Below are positions 1 through 10,700 of a stretch of DNA of 44,772 nt, piece by piece. Every line of letters starts with the position of its first letter. The stretch's first letter is position 1. The position numbers and the translations under genes were made by a program. The notes under the pieces are model-generated. The model was given only the letters and a program-made list of their open reading frames with translations, had not been told where the DNA came from and made no database searches. Source of the stretch: Bradyrhizobium lablabi (GTDB lineage Bacteria; Pseudomonadota; Alphaproteobacteria; Rhizobiales; Xanthobacteraceae); the NCBI RefSeq assembly GCF_001440475.1, contig NZ_LLYB01000053.1, forward strand, positions 13,947 through 58,718, written 5' to 3'.

Positions 1-3000
1 GATTCGAACTGCGCGACAAATGAGCGGTCTCCCGGATATTGCACGTGCGTCCGATTCCACGTCTCCAGCAGAAGCCGACGCTCCTCGCCAGGCAGAACAT
101 CCAGTTGCCGGACCGGAGAGCGTGGCGCCTGCTCCAGCGTCTCAGCCAGTTGATCCAGCGCCTGCTGCATCAAGGCGCAGATGCGATCGGCCGAGAGCGG
201 GTGGACGACCTGGGCGGTCAGGCCGAGCCCCTCACCATAATCCTCGACCGCCATCATCAGGGGATAGTTGGTACGCTCCTCGCCGCCGAGCCACTCGATG
301 CCGTGCAGGCCCACGCCACCCTGGTCTGTGGACGACGGCTCCGGCCTTGCATTGTGCCGATAGTTCAGGATCGAGCTGAACAGGGGCGCCGGCACCGCGA
401 CGCCGCTGCATCGTTGCGCGAGCGCCAGCGAGGCGTGCTCATGCGCGATCAGTTCAGCCAGCCGGGCATGCGCCCCGCGAACGCTGTCTTCGACCGCCGT
501 GCCGTCGAGATCGAGCCGCAGCGGCAATGTGTTGATGAACAGGCCCATGGTGCGATCGCCACCGGCGGCGGCGTGCATGCGGCCGAACAGGACGGTGCCG
601 AACACGACGTGCTCGCGGCCGCTGCTTTGCGCGACCACCTGTCCCCAGGCAAGATGGCAGAGGCTGGCAAGGCTCACGCCCATGTGCCGCGCCAGGGCAC
701 GAAGCCGTGCGTTGAGCTGGTCCGGCAGCATTCGCCGCGCTTCCGTCACGCCGCCACCGTCACCGTGCACCCGGTCGAGGCCAAACGGCGTGGTCGGCTC
801 ATCGATATCGGCGAGCATGCTTCGGAAGAAACGCTCATGCTCCGCGGCAGCCGCCGATCCGCGCGACTGTGCCACCAGGTTTCGGAACGGATACGGGGTC
901 GAAAGCTCGTAACCGCGTCCGGACAATATCTTCCGGACTTCGTGGTGCATCCCCTCCAGCGTCGAGTGATCGCCGATCAAATGATGCAGCAGCACTAAAA
1001 GCAGCCAGCGCTCCTTGCCGGGATCGCGCGCGATTATAAATCGCAGCAGCGGCGCCTGGCCAAGATCGATTCGATGGCGGCGCGGGTCGAAGCGCCGCGC
1101 AAGCTCTTCATGCGCGGGACCTTCCCCATCCAGCACGACCTCGCTGACATCAACGGAAGCCTTTCGCCAGACCACCTGCGCCGGCGCGGACAAGCCGTCC
1201 CACGCAATCGACGTGCGCAGAATGTCGTGGCGGTCGATGACGTGCTGAACAGCGGCGAGATAGCGATCGAGCAAGTCGCGGCCGGCAAACGCCATCTGGC
1301 CGACCAGCAAATAGGGATCGCCTTCCCTCGACAGCAGATGGTGAAACAGGATGCCATCCTGCAGTGGCGACAGGCCGTAGATATCCTGGATGTTGGCAAC
1401 GCCGCCGGGCACTTTGGCCACAATGCCGTCGATATCGGACTGTGTCAGCGCGATCAGCGGCAACATCTCAGGCGTAATCGCCGTCGTCCGCGGCGTGATC
1501 AGGTTGGCCGGAATGTCGGCTTCTCCGCCGCCGTTGAGACCGGCGGCGAAATCGGCCAGCACCGGTTTTGCAAACAGCGTGCGCACATCGGCGCGGAGCG
1601 AATGACGCTGCAGCCGTTCCAGCATGCGGATCGCGAGCAGCGAATGGCCACCCAGTTCAAAGAAGTGATCGTTGCGCCCGATCCGCTCGACGCCCAACAG
1701 CTCGGCCCAGATCCCGGCAACGACCTCCTCGATCTCGCCTTGCGGTGGCTCGAAGCTGCGCCTTGCAAACGCATCATCCTCCGCGGCCGGCAGCGCCTTG
1801 CGATCGACCTTGCCGTTCGGCGTGAGTGGCAGCGCATCCAGCCGAACGAAGGCCGATGGCACCATGTATTCCGGCAGGCGCGCACGAAGATGGCTTCGCA
1901 TCGCGGCCGCGAATTCACCGGCATCGATCGCTGCGTTATCGCCCCCACGCGCGGCTACATAGGCGACCAGCCGCGGGTCGCCGGTGAGATCGTGACGCAC
2001 CAGCACCACCGAATCGGACACACCGGGGTGCTCGTTGAGACGAAACGCGATCTCGCCGAGCTCGATTCGGAAGCCGCGGATCTTGACCTGGTGATCATTG
2101 CGGCCAAGGAACTCGATATTGCCATCCGGCAGGTACCGGCCGAGATCGCCGGTGCGGTACATGCGCGCCGTCACATCCGCCGCGAAGGGATCACGCACGA
2201 AGCGCTCCGCTGTCAGGTCGGCGCGATCGAGATAGCCGCGGGCGAGCCCTGCCCCGCCGATATAGATCTCGCCGATCGCCCCGAGCGGAACTGGCGCGCC
2301 AAACCTGTCCAGCAGATAGATCCGCGTATTCGGTAGCGGGCGGCCGATCGGGACGACGTCGCTATCAAAGCCCGCCGGCCGCCGCCAGGTTGTGGCGCAG
2401 ACCGTTGCTTCCGTCGGCCCGTAGCCGTTGAAGACGGCAACGCCTGAAGGCACCCCCTTGATGAGTTCGGCCTTGGGCCGCTCACCGGCGAGAACGAGTA
2501 CCCGCAGCGACGCCAGCCTGTCGAGGTCGGTACGTCCCTGCAGCATCGCCGGCGGCAAGGTCGCATGCGTGATCGCGTTATCCGCGAGGTAGCCGAGCAG
2601 TTCCGAGGCGTTTTGATGCTCGCGCGGACTGAGAAGAAACAGCGCGGCTCCCGAGCACAGCGCCATGACGGTTTCCCATGTGCTGGCGTCGAAGCTGAAG
2701 GAGGCAAACTGCACGACGCGGCTGCGTGGGGAAACTTCGAACAGCGCGCGCTGCGTCAGCGCCAGATTCACCAGGCCGCGATGTTCGACCATCACCCCCT
2801 TTGGCCTTCCGGTCGAACCGGACGTGTAGATGATGTAGGCGAGATGCCGCGATGTAAGCCCTGTAACGGCCGGAGCGGATGGCGCCAGGCCGACAATGGC
2901 CGAAGTACTCGCTTCCGGATCGAGAATCTCGCACGTCGCATTCGCGAATATCGCGCGTCCGGCATGATCCGCGATCAAGAGTTTCGGCTTTGCATCCTCG

Positions 3001-4793
3001 ACGATCTGCCGCAGCCGCTCCGCCGGATAGGTCGGATCGAGCGGCAGATAGGCGCCGCCCGCCTTGAGCACGGCCAGCAGGCTGATGACCATGGAGATGC
3101 CACGCTGCAGGCAGATCGCGACCGGCTGATCCGGGCCGACACCCAATACGATCAAGTGCCGTGCGAGCCGGTTGGCCCTTGCATCCAATTCGCCATAGCT
3201 CAGACGAACACCCTCGTGAACCAGCGCAACGGCTTCCGGCGCTCTCCGAACCTGCTCGGCAAACAGCTCGTGGATACAGCGCTCGGACGTGAACAGCGCA
3301 GCGGTCTCGTTCCACGTATCCACAACGAGCCTGCGCTCCTCGGCGCCGACAATATCGATGCGATCGACGATCTGATCCGCATCGGCAACCATCGCGCGCA
3401 GCACGGCCAGCAGATAATCCCGGTGACGCTTGATCGTCGCTTCGTCAAACAGCGCCGTTGCATAGTTCAGGGTGCCGGCAATGCCGCTATCCGCCTCGCC
3501 CAGATTGAGCTCGAGGTCGAACTTGACCTGCTGCAGCGGAATATCGGCGATCTCGGCCCTGAGCCCGGGCAGCTCCAGGACTGCCGCCTCGTTGTTCTGC
3601 CAGGCGAACACGACCTGGAACACCGGCGGATGCTCCAGCCGACGCGGCGGCTGGACGATCTCGACGAGCTGCTCGAACGGAAGATCCTGATGATCCTGGG
3701 CCGCAAGCGCCGCAGCGCGCACGCGGCTGAGCAGCTCCGCCACGCTTGGTTCCGCCGTCAGGTCCATGCGGAGCGCCAGCATGTTGACGAAGAAGCCGGC
3801 CAGGCCCTCGATCTCACGCCGGTTGCGGCCAGCCGTCGGCGTACCGATCACGAGATCGGTCTGCCCGGAAAGTTTTGACAGCACCGCCGCCCATGCCGTC
3901 AGCACCGTCATGAATGCCGTCGTGCGCTGCGACTGACTGAGCCGCCTGATGCCGAGCGCCAGATCGGCATCGATCTCGATCGGCAGCGAGGCGCCGGCGA
4001 GCGACCTCGCCGGCGATCGCGGCCGGTCGGTTGGCAGTTCGAGCACGGCGGGCGCATCCGCAAGCGCCTGACGCCAATAATCGACCTGCCGCTGCAACCG
4101 TTCGCCCGCCAGCCACTGCCGCTGCCAGGCGGCGTAGTCCGGATACTGAATCGCCAGCGGCGGCAGCGGGTCGTCCTGGCCGGCCGCGAATGCCCGGTAA
4201 AGCGTGCCGAGCTCGCGCACCAGCACGGCCATCGACCAGCCGTCGGATATGATGTGATGCTGCGTGAGCAGGAAGAGATAGTTGCGCTCCGCGGTCCGGA
4301 TCAGGCGGCCGCGGATCAATGGTCCGGTGGCGAGATCGAACGGCGCACCGGCCTCCTCGCGACACAGGCGCGCAAGTTCCTGTTCGACATCGCCGCGACC
4401 GCGCAAATCATGCTCGAGCACCGGCAGATGTTCGTGAGCCGGCAACAGTTCCACCCGCGGCTGTCCGTCAATCACGCGAAAGATGCTGCGGAGCGCCTCG
4501 TGACGCGCAAACAAGCGGTCGAGGCTCCGGCGCCATGCTCTGGCGTCGAGATCTCCCGAAAGGCGCAATGCGCCCCGGATATGATAGTTGGAATTGGCGC
4601 CATCGAGCTGCGCCAGCAGCCACAGCCGCTGCTGCGCAAAGGACAGTTCCAGCGGCGCATCGCGCGGCACCACCGGAATCGAACTGGCACCACTCCTGCT
4701 GGCATTTTTGCCGCGATCTCTCGCCAGCGACAGGAGCTTCCTCACCTGCGCGGCATCCAGATCGCGCAAACTCGGCTTTGCTGCATCAGCCAT
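1..4793 (-). CDS. Nonribosomal peptide synthetase, second subunit (C-A-PCP-C-A..., partial, runs off left edge)
   Basis: This reading frame is open from an ATG at 4793 to the window edge (about 1597 residues visible, 3' end missing). Domains in order: condensation (C) with HHIISDGWS near residue 180; adenylation (A) with YTSGSTGRPKG near 654; carrier protein (PCP) with FFELGGHSLL near 1048; a second C domain opening with DIYGLSPLQDGILFHHL and carrying HHLIGDHS near 1269; then the first residues of another A domain (LLLETWNRTH). Read by eye against the GrsA pocket, the complete A domain gives D-A-W-T-V-A-G-V-C, close to phenylalanine codes, so an aromatic residue is likely. The ATG follows the stop of the upstream NRPS by two bases, so the two are co-translated subunits of one assembly line. 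No thioesterase or reductase release domain is visible; it must lie beyond the edge. Family certain, substrate inferred. Confidence 0.95.
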   Translation of the reverse strand, partial: MADAAKPSLRDLDAAQVRKLLSLARDRGKNASRSGASSIPVVPRDAPLELSFAQQRLWLLAQLDGANSNYHIRGALRLSGDLDARAWRRSLDRLFARHEALRSIFRVIDGQPRVELLPAHEHLPVLEHDLRGRGDVEQELARLCREEAGAPFDLATGPLIRGRLIRTAERNYLFLLTQHHIISDGWSMAVLVRELGTLYRAFAAGQDDPLPPLAIQYPDYAAWQRQWLAGERLQRQVDYWRQALADAPAVLELPTDRPRSPARSLAGASLPIEIDADLALGIRRLSQSQRTTAFMTVLTAWAAVLSKLSGQTDLVIGTPTAGRNRREIEGLAGFFVNMLALRMDLTAEPSVAELLSRVRAAALAAQDHQDLPFEQLVEIVQPPRRLEHPPVFQVVFAWQNNEAAVLELPGLRAEIADIPLQQVKFDLELNLGEADSGIAGTLNYATALFDEATIKRHRDYLLAVLRAMVADADQIVDRIDIVGAEERRLVVDTWNETAALFTSERCIHELFAEQVRRAPEAVALVHEGVRLSYGELDARANRLARHLIVLGVGPDQPVAICLQRGISMVISLLAVLKAGGAYLPLDPTYPAERLRQIVEDAKPKLLIADHAGRAIFANATCEILDPEASTSAIVGLAPSAPAVTGLTSRHLAYIIYTSGSTGRPKGVMVEHRGLVNLALTQRALFEVSPRSRVVQFASFSFDASTWETVMALCSGAALFLLSPREHQNASELLGYLADNAITHATLPPAMLQGRTDLDRLASLRVLVLAGERPKAELIKGVPSGVAVFNGYGPTEATVCATTWRRPAGFDSDVVPIGRPLPNTRIYLLDRFGAPVPLGAIGEIYIGGAGLARGYLDRADLTAERFVRDPFAADVTARMYRTGDLGRYLPDGNIEFLGRNDHQVKIRGFRIELGEIAFRLNEHPGVSDSVVLVRHDLTGDPRLVAYVAARGGDNAAIDAGEFAAAMRSHLRARLPEYMVPSAFVRLDALPLTPNGKVDRKALPAAEDDAFARRSFEPPQGEIEEVVAGIWAELLGVERIGRNDHFFELGGHSLLAIRMLERLQRHSLRADVRTLFAKPVLADFAAGLNGGGEADIPANLITPRTTAITPEMLPLIALTQSDIDGIVAKVPGGVANIQDIYGLSPLQDGILFHHLLSREGDPYLLVGQMAFAGRDLLDRYLAAVQHVIDRHDILRTSIAWDGLSAPAQVVWRKASVDVSEVVLDGEGPAHEELARRFDPRRHRIDLGQAPLLRFIIARDPGKERWLLLVLLHHLIGDHSTLEGMHHEVRKILSGRGYELSTPYPFRNLVAQSRGSAAAAEHERFFRSMLADIDEPTTPFGLDRVHGDGGGVTEARRMLPDQLNARLRALARHMGVSLASLCHLAWGQVVAQSSGREHVVFGTVLFGRMHAAAGGDRTMGLFINTLPLRLDLDGTAVEDSVRGAHARLAELIAHEHASLALAQRCSGVAVPAPLFSSILNYRHNARPEPSSTDQGGVGLHGIEWLGGEERTNYPLMMAVEDYGEGLGLTAQVVHPLSADRICALMQQALDQLAETLEQAPRSPVRQLDVLPGEERRLLLETWNRTHVQYPGDRSFVAQFE

Positions 4794-4795
4794 AT

Positions 4796-7700
4796 TCACT
4801 GCCCCGCCGCGATCAATTCCTGGAGCTCTTCGGCATCGAACTCCTGCTCGATCAGCCTGATCGACACGACACGTGCGAATGACGCCAGATCAGGGTGAGC
4901 GAACAGATCCGAGACCGCGATCGATACGCCGATCTCCTGCGACACCCGGCTGAGCACCCGCACGGCAAGCAGGGAATGCCCGCCGAGCTCGAAGAAGTGG
5001 TCGTGGCGTCCGACCCTGTCGACACCGAGCAGCTCGGCCCAGATCTTCGCCAGCGCAATCTCGATTTCATCCTCGGGCGCCTCATGGAAGCGGCGTGCCA
5101 GCGCATCCTCATCCGGTGCCGGCAACGCGCGCCGGTCGATCTTGCCATTGGGGGTCAACGGCAATTGCTCCAGCGCGACGATCGTCGCCGGCACCATGTA
5201 ATCGGGCAGAATGACCGATAGAGCGTCGCGCAAGGCGCTGCCGTCGAGCACGGGCTCGCCGCTCACATAGGCGACCAACTGGCGGCCGGTCCTGCTCTCG
5301 TGCGCCACCACGGCCGCTGCGCGCACGCCGCGCTGTTCGAGCAGGCGCGCCTCGATCTCCCCGAGTTCGATCCGGAAGCCGCGTATCTTCACCTGCTGGT
5401 CGGCGCGGCCGATATACTCGATCACCCCGTCCGCTCGCCAGCGCGCGAGATCGCCGGTGCGATAGAGACGCGCACCGTTATCGCCGAACGGATCCGGAAT
5501 AAACCGTTCCGCCGTCAGTGCGCCCCGGTTCAGGTAGCCGCGCGCCAATCCGGTACCGCCGATGAACAGCTCGCCGGTGACACCGACGGGAACGATGTTG
5601 AGGTCGGCATCGAGGATGTAAGCGGACCTGTTACCAACGGGACGTCCGATCGGCGCGGCCTGACCCGACGTCAGTGCGGCGTCGTCGACTGGCCACGCCG
5701 TCGGCGCGATCACGGTCTCGGTCGGGCCATAGGCGTTGACGAGAAGATCGACATCGGCGGCCTGGCGGAGCGCCTTGATGCCAGTATCCGACCAGGCTTC
5801 GCCGCCCACGATGCAGGCCCTGATCGCGAGCCTGCGCCCGGTCTGCCACAATGCCGCGCTCAACTGATCCACATAGGCCGGCGGCAGAAAGATCGTCGAG
5901 ACCGAATGTCTTTCGATCTCGCTGACGAGGTCGTCGATCAGCAAGCCTGGCCTGGACGGCAGAACCAGCGACCCGCCCGTCATCAGCGGCACCAGCCATC
6001 GCTCGTGGGCGATGTCGAAATTGATCGACGCCGTCTGAAATTCCCGGTCCTTCGACGTCATGCGGTAGAGCCGGCCGATCGCTTCGCAATGCATGGCGAG
6101 CGGTCCGTGCGCGACAGCTACGCCCTTCGGCTTGCCCGTCGATCCCGACGTGTAGATCACATAGGCAAGGCTGTCCGGATGGATTTCAATGTTGGGGTTG
6201 CCGGTGTCGTCCCCGGCAAGCGGCGACGGCTCATCGGTACAGCAGACCTCAACGCCGGTCTCGTGCAGCACCGGCGCGAGCGGTTCGAGCAGCGCGCTTT
6301 GCGTCAATACCAGCCTCGCTCCGCTGTCGCGCAGCATGTGAGCGAGCCGCTCGGCCGGATAGTCCGGATCGAGCGGCAGATAGCCGCCGCCTGCCTTCAG
6401 GACCGCGAGCAGCGCGATCGTCATTACCGGGCTACGCGGCAAGGCGATGCCGACCAGGCGATCCGGGCCGACGTTCCAGCGACGAAGCCGCCGCGCAAGC
6501 TGGTTTGCGCGGGCGTTCAACTCGCCATAACTGACGCGCTGGTCGCCCCACACCATCGCGACAGCGGAAGGAGCCTGCGCAGCTTGCGCCTCGATATGGG
6601 CGACGATGCCGATATGGGAAGCAGGCGATGCCAAATGTTCCGCACGGCTCCAGTTCAAAACCCTTCGGGCCTCGTCACCGGCTGCCGATCCGAGTTGGCC
6701 GAGCGGACGGTCCGCATCGGCCGCGATCCGCTCCAGCAACCCCTGCAGCATGTCGCGAAGACGCCGGATGGCCGCCTCGTCGAACCTGATACGGTCGTAG
6801 TTGAACTCGAGATTGAGCCTGTCGCTGCCGGCGAACACGGCAACCGCCAGCGCATAGTTGGTGGGCGTCACATGGTCCACGCGCCCCAGGCGCGGGCCGC
6901 TCTCCCCGGTCCGCCGCAGGCTCTCATCGATCGGATAGTTTTCGAACACCAGGAGGCTGTCGAACAGCGTCTGCCCGGCATGGCCGGCAAGGCGCTGGAT
7001 CTCGTAGAGCGGCGTCCAGCCATGCTCGCGCAACGCAAGATTCTGTTCCTGCAACTGACGCAGCCAGTCGCCGACGCCGGCTTGCGGGCTTGGCGCATCG
7101 ACGATCGGCAGTGTGTTGATGAAGAGACCCACCATCTCCTCGGAGCCCGGCAGTTCCGCCGGACGGCCCGACACGGTTACGCCGAAACTGACGGCCGCCT
7201 GTCCCGAATGCCGCCGCAGCAACTGCGCCCACGCGCCCTGAATGAGCGTATTGAGCGTCACGCGCTCGTGCTTCGCAAATGCCTTCAGCCGCTCGGTCAA
7301 CTCCGCATTCACCGCAAGCGCAATGCTGCCATGTCCTTCGGCTTCCGATGTCCTGCTCGTGGCCAGCGTATTCGCCAGCAGGGTCGGCGTTTCGAGCCCG
7401 GCCAACGCATCGCGCCAGAACTTTTCGGCGCCTGCGTGATCGCGGCCCTGCAGCCACGCGATGTAGTCGCGATAGCTTCCCTGCACGGCCGGCAGCGAAC
7501 TACCGTTCACATGCTGCAGCACCTCCGCAACCAGACGGGCCGAACTCCAGCCGTCGACGAAGATGTGGTGATGGGTCCAGATCAGCCAGTGGCGCTCGTC
7601 GTCGAGCCGGATCAGGCGCACCCGCTGCAGCGGCGGCTGCGCGACGTCGAAGCCTTGCGCGCGTTCCCGCCGGGAGACTTCGGCCAGCGCGGCATCCAGC

Positions 7701-10700
7701 CCTGCACGTTCGCCGCTGCGTTCAAGCGCCGCCGCTCGCTGGCGCCAATCCTCTTCGACGAACGGCACCGCCACATGGCGGTAGACCACCTGTTGCGCGG
7801 CGCCCGAAAGATTCTGCCACACAAAGCCGGTCCGCAGCGCGGCGTGCCGGTCGCTCATCGCCTGCCACGCCGCTCGAAGCTTATCGGCATCGAACCCGAA
7901 CAGTTCGAGCCCGACCTGGTTCACATAGGCATCATTGTCGCCATCCCGGAGGGCATGGAACAACATGCCCTGCTGCATCGGGGAGAGCGGATAGATGTCC
8001 TCGATGCCGCGAAGATCCAGCGCCGCGCCCAGCCGATCGAGATCGGCCTGACCGAGCCCGGACAACGCAACATCCGACGGCGTGAGACCAGACGTGCCGC
8101 TGCAGCAATGCGCCACCAGTTCGCGCAAGGCCGTCTCGTAAAGCCCTGCCAGCCGCTCGACCGTCTCGCGCCGGTAGCGCTTGCGTCCATAGCCGAAGGA
8201 CAAGTGCAGCCGGCCGTCACGCACCAGCCCTGTGATGTTCAGCCAGCCGCGCATGGGAGCTGAAGGGCTGCGAGACGGACCTGCGCTCTCGGACGCAAAC
8301 GCGAAGCGCGAGGATGCGCCGATGCTGCCATCGAACCGGCCGAGATAGTTGAAGACGACCTGCGGCTCCGCCAACTGCGCCAGGGCATGGCGCTGGGCTT
8401 CGGAGCCGAGATGGCGCAACACGCCGTAACCAAACCCGCGGTTTGGTATAGCGCGAAGCCTTTCCTTGACCGCCTTGATCAGCGGGGCGTCGTCGCCAGA
8501 TGCGCCTTGCAGCCGCACCGGAAACGCCGTCGTGAACCACCCGACCGTGCGGGAAACATCCGCGCCGGCGAACATGTCCTCGCGGCCGTGCCCTTCAAGC
8601 TCGACCGTGACATCTTCACGCCTGCTCCAGCGCGCGACGGCGCGCGCCATGCTCGCCAGCAAGAGATCGTTGACCTGCGTCCGATAGGCGGAGGGGGCCT
8701 CCTCAAGCAGCCTCGATGTCATCTCGGCATCGAAGACCAGCGACACTTCCTCGCCGTCGCCGACGAGGTCGATGCCGCCATGGTCGTCGTCGCATGGCAG
8801 GCTCGCCCCCGCCCCGCAATTGAGCCAGAACGGCAGTTCATCGGCCAGTTCCGCGGTTGTCGCGTAGGCGTGCAGCCGTTCGCCCCAGGATGCATAGGAG
8901 TCGCTCTTCGACGTCAGCGTGACGGCGCCGCCTTGCTTCAACTGATCATAGACCGAAGCCAGGTCTTCCAGCAGGATGCGCCAGGATACGCCATCGATAA
9001 CCAGATGATGGATCGCGAGCAGCAACCGCTGACTGCCATCAGCAAGATCCATCCCGACCGCACGCAGCAGAGGACCCGACGATAGCGACAGGCTCTCCTG
9101 CGCGGCTGAAGCAAGCGCGGTGACCTGTGCCACATCACCGACGTCAGCATGAAGCCATAACAACTCCGACAGCGCCGGCGGAGCGCCCTGCTCCGCCTGC
9201 CACGCGCCATTCGCCTGCTTGAAGCGCAAGCGTAACGCATCGTGCTGGTCCACGATTGCCGCGAGCGCACGCCGCAGCGTTTCCCAGTCGATCCGCGGCT
9301 GCGAGATCAGCAGCACCGCCTGGTTCCAGTGATTCCGGTTGCTGATGTCCTCAGCAAAGAAACGCGTCTGGATCGGCAGCAGATGACGCATACCGGGTGC
9401 CGGATCGCCGCCGGCCGCTGCCTGTGTGTCCGGCTTCTCCTTTTTGGCGGCAGGCGCTGCCGCAACGACCGCGACGGTTGCCAGGGCAGCAATCGTTTGC
9501 TGACCAAAAATCTGCTTCGGCGTCAGGCGGATGCCGCGCTTGCGCAAGCGGGCGATGATCTGCAGGCTGAGGATGGAATCGCCGCCAAGCTCGAAGAAAT
9601 TGTCGTTGCGGCCGATGCGATCGCGACCGAGCACCTCACACCAGACGACCGCGATCGCCTCCTCGGTGTCACCCACGGGCGCGGCATAGCTTGGCGCGGC
9701 CGTCGCTTCGGTCGGTTCCGGCAGACCTTTGCGGTCGACCTTGCCATTGGGCGTGAGAGGCAGCCGCTGCATTATAATAATGTGTGACGGCACCATATAC
9801 TCTGGTACCACCGCAGCGAGCTGCTGCTTGATCGCCTCCGGCCGCAGGGTCCCGCCGCTGGCAGGCACACAGTAAGCCACGAGTTCCTGCCGCTCGGCGT
9901 TCGCGCCGATCGCGCGGGCGATCGCCACGGCGTCATCGATCCCCTGTAGCGCCTTGATGGCGCGGCTGACTTCGCCAAGCTCAATGCGATAGCCGCGCAG
10001 CTTGATCTGATCGTCGGTGCGGCCGAGGAAAATCAGCCGGCCCGCCTGGTCACAGCGAACGCGATCACCGGTTCGATAGAGCCGCTCTCCGGCCGGTCCA
10101 AATGGATCCGGCACGAATCGCTCGGCGGTCAGGCCCGCCGCGCCACGATAGCCCCGCGCGACGCCGGCGCCGCCGATATAGAGTTCGCCTGTGACGCCGA
10201 TCGGGACTTCATTGAATGCATCGTCCAACACATGGGCGCGCAGGTTGGCGAGCGGCAAGCCGATCGGTATCGGCCCGTTCTCGTCCACGGTCTCGCATTC
10301 ATGCGTCACCGCGCCGACCGTCGTTTCCGTCGGCCCGTAGTGATTGAGAATTCGGCATTGCGGCCGCAACTGCCTGATGTCGTCAAGCAGCGCTGCGTCG
10401 CAGGCCTCTCCACCCAGGATGAGCGCATCGCGTGGCAGCAGATCGGCCGAGCGCTGCGCCTGCAGCAGGCCGCGAAGATGGCTGGGCACAATCTTGAGGA
10501 TGCCGACGTCGCCGTCGCGCATGGTTTGCGCGAACGCATCCGCATCGAACACCGCTTCGGGAGACAGCAGATGCAGCGTCACGCCGGACGCAAGCGCGCC
10601 GAACAGGACGGTGTGGCCGAGATCGGCCGCCACGGTCGAGACCATCGCCATGGTTGCCGATGGCTGCGGCTGCAGGCTTTGCAAGAAGGCCTGCACATAA

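Noticed and set aside
39..998. Long plus-strand open frames over the NRPS genes (also 5300-8263 and 10232-13975)
   Set aside because: They lie opposite clearly coding NRPS domains, contain no recognisable motifs, and reflect the high GC third positions of the minus-strand genes.
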